Shown here: positions 11,601-26,600 of the stretch, piece by piece | How positions within the stretch are numbered: position 1 is the stretch's first letter | Layout of the letters: the number at the start of each line of letters is the position of its first letter | From: Apoderus coryli | Taxonomy: Eukaryota > Arthropoda > Insecta > Coleoptera > Attelabidae | Assembly: GCA_911728435.2 (NCBI GenBank) | Contig: OU452210.1 | Coordinates: 4,526,001 to 4,590,000, forward strand | DNA: 64,000 nucleotides | Direction: 5' to 3' | The notes under the pieces: model-generated | What the model saw: the letters and a program-made list of their open reading frames with translations, nothing else | Told to the model about the DNA's origin: nothing | The model's database searches: none | Position numbers and translations under genes: made by a program

Positions 11601-14600
11601 CAGTAATAGTTGCTGTTGGTGGTGGTTACTTTTTGGAGGTAGTCGAGGAATATTATTCCGTTCGCATTCCAAAATACAGCCGCCATCAGCTTGCCGGCCG
11701 CCTGTTGCGTCCTTGCTCGCTTTGGATTGGGTTCGTCCAATGATGTCCACTCGGCTGACTGTGTTTTGGATTCTGGTGTGTAATAGTGAAGCTATGTTTC
11801 ATCCATTGTCACATATCGACGATAGAATTCCATTTTATTGTGGTTTAACAGCGCCAAACACTCCTCTGAAGCATCAATTCGTTGTTGTTTTTGGTCGACT
11901 GTGAGCTCGTGAACACCCACTTTTCACAGAGCTTTTGCGTACCCAAATGTTCGTGTAAAATGATAAAAATACTACCATCTGATATCTTTACAATGTCAGC
12001 TAGCTCGTGCATTTTCAATTTTCAATATGAATGTTTGTAGCGGTTTGTTTAAATTCAGTAAGTTCATAGCAACTTTCCTAAAGCTATATAACGAATTAAA
12101 AAAAAACATTGAAATTAATGTTTAGAAAGGTAGGAAGGTGAAAATTGGTATATGTTTTAACAAAAAAAAAAAAAAACAATTCATACTACTGTGTCAACTT
12201 TATATTTTAATTTCTTGAATTATTATTCGTAGGTTATAGGACTAATCAATCGATATCGTGAACTAGTTAGGGATGAATGTTTTCATGTTTTCGAGGAGTT
12301 CATGTTACTGGATAAAGTTAATCGCATCGTGGTTTGTTAGGTTTCCCTGTTACCGAAGGGCTCAACTTATGCAGTACAGTCGCATTTGAACATGCCAGAA
12401 ATGTTATTCTTTCTTTGCCTGTTTTGCTTCCAGGGGCAGCTTTTTCTTCATACGTAGGTCTTTCCGGCTAAAAGCTTCCAGTACAAGCCGGTTTCATCGG
12501 CGTTGTACACTTGGTTATAATCTAAGTGTGTCCTTGATTTATCTTCAAGTTTCCGTAAAAATGGTGAAACCAGCTCCGGCTAAGAAGATAATTTTTCACC
12601 AGTCGTTAATGGAAAAAGCCTTGTATAAGTGCAAAATGAATAGAAAGAGACGAAGCGTATGCTAAATATTTTCTTGAACTTTTGCAGTCGTACAGATTTT
12701 CGTGAAAATATTTGGCTTTCTCTTTTAAAATTCACCCACTTATTGGTGCATTTCTCTTTCGTTGTCGCAAAAACCACTTATACAAGGCTTTTTCCATTAA
12801 CGAATATTCAGAAGGTCTTAGAGATGTTCGTTTACCTGGTCCAGAAAATGTCAAGGCAACTATTGAAGTAATTTGGTTTTTTTTCTTCTTAATTGCACAC
12901 ACTGTGGATTTGGCTATTCCATACTTTTTTCACGTTATCGAGACTGTATATTCAATTTATAGCAGAGCCGGATCTAGGAATTTTTTTATGGGGCCAAAGT
13001 TATAAATTGCCGCCCCCGTCCGGTCAAATATTAATATGTTTGCTCGCGAGGAAGCCAACTTTGAAATTGACGCCAGTTTTTATTGGCGGGTTTTTTTGCC
13101 AGTGACTGTATAATAGAAGGTTTATAAGTACTACGACACCGTATAATATGTAAAATAAAATATGTGGAAACCATTGTCGGTTTCTGGAATTTCTGATAAA
13201 TTTATTTAGGAGAACACAAAATAAAAAATCATATAAATAATAATAATATTCACAATTAATATTGGTTATAAAGAAGATAATAAGCTTCTTATAAATACTT
13301 ACGATCATTATTGTAAAATCGACTTTTCTGCCATGTGTGTTTGTTACTACTAACAATGTTCTTAGGTATAATAACAGCATTATGTTCATCATCCTCAATA
13401 TGTCCAAATGTTTTAAACTGCATGGTGTAATCTAGAGTTGAAGTATTAACAGAACGACTGTTAGATTCTGGTACTATAAATGTTGCATATGGTGCTATTT
13501 CATACGATCCTTAAAACAAATTTTTTTGCAACAAAAAATAATAATAAATAAGAAAATTTCAAACAAATATCTTGCTATATTATTATTAAATTTTTATTAA
13601 ATAACTATAAATAAACCTTAAAAGTACGACGGTTTTTTAAATCAAGCACCTGCATGTAGCAAGTTGATACAAACTCACAAGTGGTGGTAAGATTAAGATT
13701 AATATTAGAGATGTCTGATACACTGCGACCTGAGGGTCTATTGTGTCCGCCTGTCTTGAGTTACTTGAACTGTGTCTCAACAACTCTTTATCAAGTTCCT
13801 CCCTACAGAATCTGCATTCGTCGCTGTCTTCTAGGCCTAATCTTGCCATACCTATATGTTTCCTAAGGCGACAATAGTCTGTAAGAAAAAGGAGAGTTGA
13901 TCGCAATGGTGCACTTCCGATAGTTCCTGTCCAGGTTAAATTGTACGCATCTACCGATTGGGTGTATTTATGCTTGGAAGACGCTGGGGTATATTCCCAT
14001 TGATTCTGAGTATTTGGTGGCAGGCCCGACGACTCCTGCTTCAGTCCCTTTATTGGTTTTGGAACCGTCTGTAAACTATTTGATAGTGTTTTATTTAAGG
14101 GGACTGGTTCGTCTTGCCAATGACCGTGAGGTGACGCTTTGTTAATTTTTTGTCCCTAGAAGAACCTTTTTGGGCTCGGTAAGGCACCTATTTGATACCT
14201 AATTGATGTATTGTCTTATATTGTTTTGTAATAGTGTAGAATGTTATTATTATTGTTATCAATTTTATGCGTAATTAATTTGTATGTTGATTGTGTATTT
14301 CTTTTGAATTATTTTGATTTTTTTTTGTTTTTTATTATAGAACTGATGCTATATTTATTTTATGTATTACTATTGTAATCTGTGTCCGCATCTATGTATG
14401 CGTGTTGGTGGTTTAATGTCCAATAATGTAAATTTGGTGCGTAATTTAGTCGCAAGATTCTGAATAGCCGCCTCAGAAGGTCGTCCAAACTGACCATAAA
14501 ATGGAAAACATGCACTTTCTTAACCGAGCATGAATTTTGGTAATGAAATTGAATAATCTGCAAGCGTTGTTCGTTTGTAAGTCGATTCATGGTTAAATTA

Positions 14601-17600
14601 TATACCAAACTAAACATGTTTAACATGTTAAACGAAAACAGCTGAGCTGCCAAAAACAGTGTTGCCAAAAAGAAAGTTGCTAAAAAATCACCCGTTATAT
14701 AACATCTACGAGCCGCAAGAACTCTCTTTCGCTGTCTGTTAAATATTTTTCTAGGATTGATATATTTCTGAGGTTAATTGTTTATGCATTTCGACATTTT
14801 TCACCACATCTTTTCAGTTAACGACATAATTGTCATATTGAGGTAAATTAAATTATTGCATTATTTATAGAAATGATCTGTCTGTGAGGTAATAAAACAA
14901 CTTAAGTTAGTTAAGTTAGTTAAACAATTAGGTATGATATTCCATTAGCGTGATGAACTTTTGTTATCATTTCATCCCAGGTTATGCGCAAACACTTAAT
15001 CAATTACATGTATTTTCAACGCGTTTATGTTTTGGTAAGTGGACGTATAGGGTCAAAAACAGAAATGTTTAAATTTCACGTTTAGTTTTTCTTTGAATTA
15101 TGCGAAAAGTTATCATCAAACAAAATGTACATTTTTCAAGAAACATTTCAGTCTCAACGTTTCGTATTTCGTAGCCCATACGCTATATATATGCAGGTTG
15201 CAGTGCGTTAGACACTCTGAATTTATTCTTAAGTCCCGATATTTCATTTCAAATGAGTTTATTAAGCCACACCACTGTTTTATTTGCGGTATTATGCAGG
15301 AAGTTTGACGAATTTCATTAGCAACATAGTTATTATTTACTAATAAATTGTATGTCATTTTATTAAATATCAGTAACCTAAGCTGACTTATTTAATCTTT
15401 TCCAATATTTCCGCCTTCTATAACCACAATTTAAAAAAAAATAAATATGGTTAATTGGTATTAAAATTTCCTTTAAAAAGATTGCCTTCCGTATATCATG
15501 TTTTTTTTTTTAATTTTATATGAAATTTAAAACAACCTTGAGTGAGACATTGACCACGAAATATATCTACATTTCATATTGGCATAATTTATTCAGAAAA
15601 ATTCTTAGCAAAACCATAGGTTAGTTTTTTTTAGATATATTATTTTTGTAATTTTAATTGACAAGTTGTGTTTTAAGATGGTTAATTCTTTTGTATAATT
15701 TAAATAGGTACTTGTTCCAGTCTCAGGTAAAGTTTTTGTTTTTTTGTCAAATAATATACCATAGTAGGTATATCACATAAATGCCTGTTTCTAATACTAC
15801 TGATAAAATGATAAGCTATATTAATAAAGATATTATATGAAATTTGCCTTTGATGGTAAATAATCCATAAAAAAAATAATAGTCAGCATACACTCCAATT
15901 TGTATAGCGGCTAATCCGAAGTACAAATAAGTTGTGAAATTTAAGTTGTACATGGGTTACTTCTCGTACGCAAAAAATAGCCTAATTTCTTCTCATTTAA
16001 GCCTTATGAATTACATATCGCAGTTATACCAATTTTAATTTGGAGTCGTGCATGTTGTAATTTACTGTATGTACTTTTGCACTTGTCATTTAGATTTCTT
16101 TTATACAATTTCTCACATTAATAATATTAACAATAAATCTGATCTAAAAGTTATGGTTGTTTAATTAAATAATAAAATCGGTAAAAACAACAGGTTATGG
16201 CCAAGTAATGCAAGGTGAAAAAGTTTTTCATGTGAGAGAAGAATTGACAAAAAAGGGGCTTTAAGAAAAAGGCGGTAAGATTACAGAAAGAAAATGATAT
16301 ACGTATGTGGTATTAGGCTATAATAAGAGACGAAAAAAAACAGAAAATATCTGGCAAAAATTATTGTATTGAACCATTAAATGGAAATAATTACCACACG
16401 TGGAAGTTCAAAATAGAACTGATCCTGGCGGAAAATAGTGTTTTGGAAAATATTAAGGAACAAACATAATTTCAAAAAATGGTGCAGCAATTTCGGACTA
16501 TAACTTAATAGATATTTACTAATATTGACAAAAAATTGATTTTACCTGTTATTTCATCAGATAATTTTTCATTTGATTTTAATGGTGATGCCGAATAAAC
16601 TTGCTGTATATTTCTTCGATTGTCTCTTTCAACAGTTTTTTCTTCATTTCTCCGATTACGTTGATTGAGTTGTGTTGTATTCAAATCTTCGTTATTAGGA
16701 ACATCTTCCGTAACAATATTTCTATTTAAAACATATTACAAAACACGTATTTAAAATCTAAATATCAATAGTATTCAGTCGCACAATATTAATTTACATA
16801 ATTCAAGATGCTTCATTAAAAAAATACTATTTTACATTTTTATATACATCTTACATAATTTCCAAAATCTTGCTATAAAAAGTAAGTTTGGCATACGCAA
16901 ACAGCGCAATTCCTGAGGCACTATACAGGGTGATTCATTATGGTTGCAACAAACTAAAACTGGAGATTCCTGAAAACAATTCAAGCATTTTTTGCCATTG
17001 AACCCATGTCCGTAAATGCTTCGTTATCGCGATACAGGGTGTCCAAATTTAGTGGTCAAATAAGCTTTTTTGTTCATTTCTCAAAAACTACCTAACCGAT
17101 TTTGACAAAATTTTACATGCATTTGGGGACCGATAACCTAAAATAATTGGCATTATTTTGACCTTCATTAACTGTTCATTGACGTATATTAAAGACAGCG
17201 TTGACAAGCTTCCTATTATATTATTTTCATTTAAATCTACCATTAACTTGCAATTTACCGGTTTCCATAAAAATGTTAGAAACCACAACATCGGCGTAAT
17301 TAGCTTTTTGTGGCTTATAAGTTGCTCTTTTTAAAAAATAATAATTTAAAATAATGAAGCTTGTCAAAGCTGTCTTTAATTAGTTTATGTGTAAAATTTA
17401 CTCAATGACCCCTATATCTACGCCAATGAACAGTTAATGACAGCCAAAATACTGCAGATTATTTTAGGTTGTCGGTCCCCTAAATGCATGTAAAATTTTG
17501 TCAAAATTATTTAGCTAGTTTTTTCGAAATGAACAAAAAAGTTAACTTGATCACTAAATTTCTCGATAACGAAGCATTTGCAGACACGGGCTCAATGGCA

Positions 17601-20600
17601 AAAAATGCTTAAATTACTTTCAGGAATCTACAGTTTTCGTTGGTTGCAACCATAAAATTACCCTGTATTGGGTGGTGAAAAAAAAGTAATTTATGTGTCC
17701 AGGGCTCAAATACATACTATCATGCTGTAGACAATTAGAATGTCAAATTGCAACCGTAAATATAATAAAAAGAAAATCATTTCGTGGCATAGCGGACATG
17801 ATTCTGGTTTTACCTACACAAGGGATTTTAGGTACATGTAGACAATATTTATTACCTAATTTGCGATATAATAATATACAACAATAGTTAATAATAATAA
17901 AAGGCAGTATCACTAATAACTAAAAACAAATAAAAAATACCATGCTGATGTTTCTTAGATGAATTATTCAAAAATCTGAGAAACTTCGAAGTTTAATTTG
18001 TTAGAATTTTGAAGTTTCTTGTACCAGAATAGGAACCCCCTAATATGCGTTTTTTTTTCAATATTATAACTTTTATAAATTAGGGTTAACTCTACTTTTT
18101 GTGATTCCCTTGCAAAATGCAAAACAATATTTGCATTAATTACTGACCTTGTTTTGGGACACTTCGTAATAACGAATAACTATATTTTGAGCCAGTAATT
18201 TCCTATATAATTTTGTTTTAATTTACTTCATATAAGAATTGTTTTCGTATTCTGTAAAATATAGGAACTACTACGTCTATTTAGACATTTTTAAAACATA
18301 TTTTTTCGTTTGATTCTTTGGCACATAAATATGTTATCTGCGCTAAAGGTATATAATGTGGTAATGCAATTTTCTTCTCATTGGTATGGTATCTTATTAG
18401 TTACCTTGCTAGTTTATTTGACATGAAATACATAAATAAGACTTTGGTTCGTAGATACAATTTTTATCTCGTAAATTTTCTTACCTTTTTCGCATATGGA
18501 AAATAAACCATACAAATCCAATAAGAAAACAAATAGATATAACTGAGAGAAGTATAAAATATGGTTGAAAAAGGAACTTGGCCTCGCCACCAGAGGATTC
18601 TTCATATAATTTTGGAGGCATTGGTACTCGTCCTGAAACATAATATATTTGAATATTTTATAACTATTCCATAGTGAACTTCAACCTCATATTTTTTTTA
18701 TTAATGATTTCACAAATGATGAGAATATTTTACCATTTATTGAGAAAGTGTTAAGCAGCGTAATATTTCTTTAAAATCCTTTAAGAAATCAGGCTAATTT
18801 TGTTTATTAGAGATCCTAGTTTTGCTCACTGACGTTTTATAATCAATACATGTTTGAATTGACATTTCAAAATACTTATGAATAAAAAATGAATTAAAAC
18901 CAATTGCATTTAATTGAGTTAAAAAAAACAAATATTACTTTTTCGTTAATGGCTTGGTAAAATATTAATGCTGCTTATTAAATGTGCTTTTAAATATCGT
19001 GATTGAAAAATTAAATTCTTTTAACAGTTCAAGGTAAGTTCTCACTCTAAATAACGACCTTGTCGTTAAATTCGGCCTTTATTAAAAGCGGTTTTTATAC
19101 TCTTATTAATAACTAGTGGTCTGTAATTGAATTTTCACGTATATATTTCCTGCAAGATGTCATGGTCAGCCGTATGGTAAACTGACTATTTGTTAGGACC
19201 GCTATTGAATGTAATATATACAGGGTGAGTCGCCGTAGACACGACGGTCTGCTGTGGCAAAACTTACAACAACAAAATACCATAAAAGATATTGCTTTAA
19301 TAATAATTTTTTATAGTAAAATTGGTATAAACACAAATTTATTTGCTATGCTACTTTTAAGTATTGCAGCAAACAACGATTATAATATTAAGAAGGCCGT
19401 GTAGTGCAAAATAATTCGTTGAACTAACATTAATCAAAAACAGTTCAGTTGTCTTAAATGTCAAAATTACAGCCGCTTACTAGATAAATTCAGTTCAGTA
19501 ATTTAGTGATATGAATTTTGATAATAGAGCTTTTATGAATCATGGGCAACGGTATAATAATTATAATTATATTATAATAATAATATAATTATATAATATA
19601 ATTATTTATTAATGCAGCTCAAGCGGTTCAGGAGCTTCACAACAACCATAAATAGAAAATAAAAATATAAAATGTAGTCGACCGCCCGTATTAGGTAGGG
19701 AAATTTGCCAAATTGAAGATCAGGAAAAACTTGTTTTCGTCGCCCAGTTCACAACGAGTTTATTTAACGTTTATCTGACAAAGTACCTACCCTGTATATT
19801 GATTGTTCCTATTTTACAAAAGAAATTTTAGATTCTCTCACGGTATTTCCAATTCCTATTACGAAATTTAAATAAAAACACTATATGAACTAAAAGAATA
19901 ATTATACAAATTGTGTCTATGATAATAATACACGTTTCATATTTAAAAACCAGACAAAATTGTTATTGACATGGAACGACCTATAATTCAATGATATTTT
20001 TTAATTCTTACGTAACCCATTACAGAAGAAAGTCTAAATACCATAAACCACGAATAACATAAAAAATATCGCTTTTAAAACTAATAATACTTAATTTATT
20101 TTTTGTATCAAACAAATCACCAGTGGCGTAGATATTCGGATATTATTATTTTGATGTAGGAACAACAAGTAGTTAATGTATAATTTTTCTACAGAATGCT
20201 GTGTAAAGTTTATGGACTATATGGAAGTATTTTTTATGGCAATGCTAGTATAACGAATTTAAACAAAATTGACAGAATACAATTTAGCGCAATACGAATT
20301 GGTATAAGTGCAATGAAATCATTTCCTAGCAATTCTAGCTGAGGCACAGGAACTTCCTTTGGAACTAAGAAAAAATGTTTTAGCATAAAAAATGATCATT
20401 AAAATTAATTATTCCCTCACTAATAGTGTCCTTACTGAAAAATGTTGGAGAGTTAAAAAACACCTTTACTCGTTGCAGCTTTTACTTGTAATAGCCCATT
20501 TTCAAGTGATATTATTAATATAGAAAAATTTCCATTATATAGAGAACCTATGCAAATAACAGACAATTTTATTTGTAACAATCACATTCTTAATTTTCAA

Positions 20601-23600
20601 TTGCAACAAAACACTATCAATGCTTTACATAAATATACTGACGGTTCTAAGTTCGAAAACCTAGTAGGTTGTATCTTTTTTGTTCCTGAATTCACATACA
20701 CAGAAACACAGAGATTGCCTGATGTATGTTCCGTCTTTACAGCAGAGACGATGGCCATAGAATCAGCACTTTGTTGGGAAAAAACTCACAAGTTGCATAA
20801 TCTAACCATTATCAGTTTTCAAGGCTATTGAAGCCTCAGTGCATAGATATTTCAAAAATAATCTAATTATAAACATAAAACCTTATTTATGTGTTTTTCG
20901 TAACTACGGCAATGTCAACTTTGTTTGGTATGAAGGGCGTGTTGGTGTGTTGGGAAAGGAAATCGTAGATAATGCAGCAAAATCTGCATGTCATATCACT
21001 AATGTATCCAGGGTTTTGTGTACAACGATTTCATGCAGTTCTTTAAGAGAAATATTTTTGAATGTTGGAAAAAAAGTTGGGAAGAAGTTCCACATAATAT
21101 TTTCGGCGTCAACGTCAGTAGAAATTGCTCATCAAAAATTATGAGATTAAATTGAAATCATTGAAATCATGGCTGTTTTCCAACACATTTAAATAAAAAA
21201 GAAATTAAAGAAGGAGGATCTAAATCATCCTCCGACAAAAACGTTATTAATAATTTCCTTAAACATATTATCGACGAAGGATTTCAGTTACCCATAAACT
21301 TAGTTGAACTGAATGCCAGCCATCAGAAATCCGACACTTAAGACATGCAAATTGAACATGTAAGGGCATATAAAACAATCTAAGCTTTTCTAAAAATCTG
21401 TGGCTTATAATAGACTAGTTTCTGAAGCTAAATACACAAACAAAAATCTTCCATGAGCAAAAACTTAAGTCCCTCCAAATTAAACTGTTTTTTAACGATT
21501 TAATGCCGTTGAATTAATTAAAATTGTTAACCCAAGTGAAAATGAAATGAATGAATAACAGTTTTTTTTGGAAAAAGATGTTAAACAAAAAAATAAATTT
21601 ACTGATGCTGACGCTATTTTTGTATTGAGTCTTTGCGTTCTTTATATAATAATAGTTTACCCAGTCTAGAACATATCTTTAGAGACATTTTTATGTCAGA
21701 TGCTACTCAAATAGATTAAATAAAAAAAAATTTAGAAGAAATAGGATTTTGATAATAGCCGCAAACTTATTTCTGTTTAGCCAATTCATCATGATAATGC
21801 GACACAAGGGTCTATTGTGGCTTATACCTATATCGTTTTCTTTATATTTCTCCCAGAAGCACAATCTTCTTAATGAAGTCGATTTATCCGTTGATGAGCT
21901 GTCTTTTAGAGTCCCTGTCCAGAAGTGGCAATACCAGTATAACTGAGTTTGCATCAGCTTCCTGCTTATTCAGGTTTGAAAGTAGGGGTATTGGCAGTTA
22001 ATATTTGAAGCGGAATTGATTACAAAGCAGCTGCTAGACATCCTGAATGTTTGAGATATACCACGGAAATATAATCAAAGTTCAATCCGGATAATACATA
22101 ATGGATTATTTATTACGAAAATTTTGATATTACATATAGAACATGGTCGCTCATGTATTGTATCCTACACTGTTTTAAATCATAAGGATAATACTTCGGC
22201 AGAAAAAACTCTGTAGAAGAAATCAGTGCATTAAATTTTCTGACCATTTTTCCCATTTCTCCCATCATAGTTCTGAAATCTGCATAAAAATATAAATAAT
22301 ACTAATAATTAATCAATCAATATTTACTGAGTTTTAAAAATACATGAATTTTCCGTCATGAACTTTGCCTGTGAAATCCATATTATTTAATTGGCCCAAA
22401 ATCTGAATCAGAGGAAATTAGCGTGGACGTGGTTAAACTGAAACTGTATTCATTCTTTGACTTAACTTAAACTGATTAAATAATAAAGTTCTTCTATTAT
22501 AACATTGATAAATTTGCATCATAGGTGGAAATGTCCTTCAATTTTGTAGCAAATTATCTGTTGTAAATTTCAAGTGGGTGTTTTATATACGTTTATCGTC
22601 GAAATATTTAATACGATTCTGAAAGTATCTATAAACAACTTTCTTTACGACGCTCACATTGTATCAGTGTATGCATGTATATACCTAAGTTATTACAGAA
22701 AAATAAGCAAATTATTTGTCAAGTTTTCTTTCCTTGGAAAACATGCACTGACAATAACCATAAAACAGGAACTTACCGATATAGTGAAGCCTTTTAGAGT
22801 ATCACATACTACCTACACCTTGCTTTCAATAGGTATACATGAAAATCTCATCATAAATTAAACTGTTTGTTGTATGTGTAAGATAATTTTTTAGCAACAC
22901 TCTCATGTACCTAACAAAATATTGTGTATACTGGTCTAGATATAAGTTCTATTAAAGCAAGTAAAGATTTGATTATCACGACTTTAATCTAATAAACATT
23001 TTAGATATTTCACCATCTAGCGTAAATATACTTAGACTATTTTTCGTTAACAATAAAATAAAAGTCAAATCTCCACGAAATAATCTTTCATCTTTTTTTC
23101 TTCAATTTTTCTTTTTTTTTGAAGAGGCATAGATGAAATTATTTCAAAATCAGTTTACGACGATATCACACGAAACCATGGAATACAGTTTTAGTTCCTG
23201 AAGAAGATAGCATAGCCTATCGAAATGTTGGAGAAAAAAAAAGGGGGGGAAAATTGACATGAAATTATACAGTTTCAATGAAGTATACGTGTTTAAATGG
23301 TTGAAGAAAAAGTCAAAAAGTAAATAATCTTTATTAATAAATTCTTTATTTGCATAACACACGTATCGTCTACAAAATCTATCTGTACAATTTAAAAATT
23401 TAAAAATATCCCGTCAACATTTTTACCACAAAACAAAACAAAAAACTGCATTTATTGTATTTTAAAAACTCATGTATGGAGTATGGACAAGTATCCATCG
23501 GCAGTGCTTTAATAACATTTTAAATTTAATATTTTCAATTCCCCAGGCAAGCAGTTATAGAACATTATGTTATGAGTAAGCGAGAGTCTATGCCTCAGGG

Positions 23601-26600
23601 GCCTGGTAAGTTTTGCTTCCAGGTACGGGTGTGGCAATCCCGAGGTACCCTAGCTCATCACCTACTGGGGTCAACAGCGAGGAGGATGCCGCCTTGCACT
23701 CGCGGTACCGGGGGGCAACCGGATTCCTCGTCCGGGGTCCCGCGGTGCTGCGAAGGTGAGTCGACTCCACGGATTCCTGCCCAGTAGACACCGTCCTAAA
23801 GGAGTCGGTGGTTGTTGAGGAAGTACTCCTTAAGGGTGGGGGCTTGCCTTAATTGGTCGGCCAAGTGGAAGAAAACCACAATAAAAATTACCCCAAGTCA
23901 AGGTGGAACATCACAGGCCAAGGACTGCATGGCCAAAGGGGAGTTTGGTCACTACTGTGCGAACTCAGGGGTCATGGCGCGCCACCTGTTTAATTAGCCG
24001 TGGCATACAGGCACTACCACGGGTGACCGTTTATTTCCTGATTTCTCGTGGGATCAATTATGAACCAAAAGGAAAAACCCGAAGGGAGTGGTGACTCCCC
24101 AAAAACACCAAACAACGAAGCTGTTTGTACCTTGCTATGTTGTTTGCAATTGTTTTAGCAAACGCGAACTGTGAGACTAAAATCCTTTCCTATGTATTAA
24201 AAATTTACAAAATTAAAATATTATAATTTAAAACTGCTTACCTCCATTGGCAGTAGTGGTAGCAAAATTAAATAGACTATTCGCAACGCCAGCATCATTT
24301 TGGGCTGACACTTTCAACTGATACCATGTACCAGGTGTTAAATTTTGAATCGTGATTTGTTCTCTAGATATACTCTTTGCAACAAGAATCCAATTCTTAT
24401 CACTGTACGTCTTATATTGTAAAGAAAACTGAAATATTTCACAACCACCATCAGGCCAGTTACGTAAATTCACAACTAATGTTGTTGTATTAGCAGTCAA
24501 GAAGTCTTTTTCTTTTGGTATACCAGGTGGTCCGCCTTGTGTACTGACTGTCTGAATTTTGCTGGGACTTCCTTTTCCAACTCTATTATGTGCTAATATG
24601 TACAAGTGGTAAGTGCAGCCACATTGAAGATTCTCCAATGTGTACGTGTATTGATCTGGAAGAATTTCTAGTTCCCTCCAATCTTTTGTATCGTCTTTAA
24701 CATTTAAAATGTAACCTGTAATATAAACATACTAATTAAAAATTAAGACAAAATTGAGAAACGCAAGTGCAATAATACAATAGGTAACACTGATCAATAA
24801 TGCTTCTTAAAATGTTGACAGCACGTTGATTGCAATTTTGAAAGTTGACTTTGAAGTTTTAGTTGTTTTATTATTTATTTAAAAAATGATATAGAGGTAT
24901 TTGTTAAGTAATTTGTGTAATTGTTGAGCAACTTTTGCAGCGGACTGTTGTGGCGACCTTTAAATCCACCCCAATAACTATTTAGGAGGGCCATTAAGTT
25001 TTTGAAGAGCAGCGTCGACGACATGAGGATGCGAAGAGACAGCATCGAAAGAAGAGAGAACGCCGATGCGTCCCATCCATATGGAGCAGCGCACCTACAG
25101 CAGCCGGTGGGGATTGGGTGTGTCAATTATGTGAAAAAATTTGCGGCTCGAGGATCAGTCTGCTGAGCCATCTTAGGATTCACAACAGAAATCCCTGAGT
25201 TGGAGTAATTAATACTCGTTCAGGAGTGAATGCTGATGATGATTAACTACCTCGATTGTAGCTGGCGCAGTACTAAGGATTATTTAACTCGAGAAAGAGA
25301 CAGATTGTACTTGCAATGACCAAGTTTTTTTTTTTTTTTAAATTGCCATACATTTTAAAATAAACTTATATGTTTTGTTATTGCATAAGTGCTTATCATT
25401 GTTTTATGCACCGTGGTGTATTTTATTAATGTGTGATTATATTTATATAAAACTGTCCACTTTTTTTGTAACCGATTTAGGCTAAGCAAAAATAAGACAC
25501 AACAGCCCGCCTATGAAATAAAAGAAAAGGGTTTTTTTTTTTTATCACAGCTCCACCTTTCAGCAATAACATGATTGTTGTAAATTTAAAAATTCCAAAA
25601 TTCTTATAATACCAGAATGACGTCAGCAGTAATTTGTAATTAAAATGATAACGGAAAAGTAATTTTACATTACCATACAAGATATAATTGAACATATAAT
25701 AATTTCCATCATAAAGAGCAAGTTACATAAGTTCTTACTTCTCGGTTAATAGTAATTTTACTTACATACAAATTGATTAAAAATATATATAATATATTAA
25801 TACCATGTTGTTTAAAGCAGTAACTGCTAATGCTAATATTTAAAAGGAATAATGTTACGCTTTTTTTAATAGGTATTTAACTGTTTTATAATATAATATG
25901 TGTTTAATTAGACCAATTGGAACAGTTGCAAAACCTCATAATATACTTACTAATAAGTGTTTATTTATTTTAATTTTAGCAAGACATCTTTTTAGTGAGC
26001 TAATTCTGTAATGTGTTAATTAATCATCTGTTATGTAATATATTAATTGATATATGATTTCCTCTTCAAACTATCAAAGCATATATTATTTATGCTTTTA
26101 ATATATACAGGGTGAGGCAGACTTTAACAACTAACATAGAAGATAATTTTTTAAGTTGAATATCTTATACAAACATATATTCGTGGAAGATTTCTTTCTG
26201 ATATACAGGGTGTCAGAGTTTCAGGATTTTTTCGGTTTTTGTAAGTTTACTCCAACAATTTTAGGAATAATAGATGGCAATGAAGTACACTGCCGTCTAA
26301 ATGCATATTTTCGTCTTTTTTTTTTCTTTAAATCAGGTATAGTAAATACTTTGTTTCTTGTATGGTCGCATCTATCCTCATTTCAGGAATCTGATCATGC
26401 CCAATCAACATAGCTCTGTGTCTGGGCTTTGCTTTCAACAACTGAGGTGATGGATGTTGGGTGAAACCTATTGTTTTGTTGATTGTTTGGAAAAACAGTT
26501 GAATTGTCAAAACGAAAGGAAAAAACAATACAGATAATAAAATAAGGGAGTAAAATTCTACAAGTATATTTTTTAAAAGTTTGTTTTAGCAATTTTATGT

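Noticed and set aside
13024..13407. 127-codon minus-strand frame overlapping exon Q
   Set aside because: It reads exon Q in a different frame and continues into intron; the spliced frame with YATF and TMQFKTFG is the real one.
18414..18641. Frame starting [10 protein letters not shown] over exon O
   Set aside because: This is a shadow frame; the frame fixed by splicing gives the stalk, transmembrane span and basic stop-transfer residues.
20550..21144. Two plus-strand frames as separate small genes
   Set aside because: They carry consecutive RNase H motifs of one decayed LINE.
23572..23791. Overlapping frames on both strands in the GC-rich block
   Set aside because: Both are products of low stop-codon density in GC-rich LINE-derived sequence; no domain is present.
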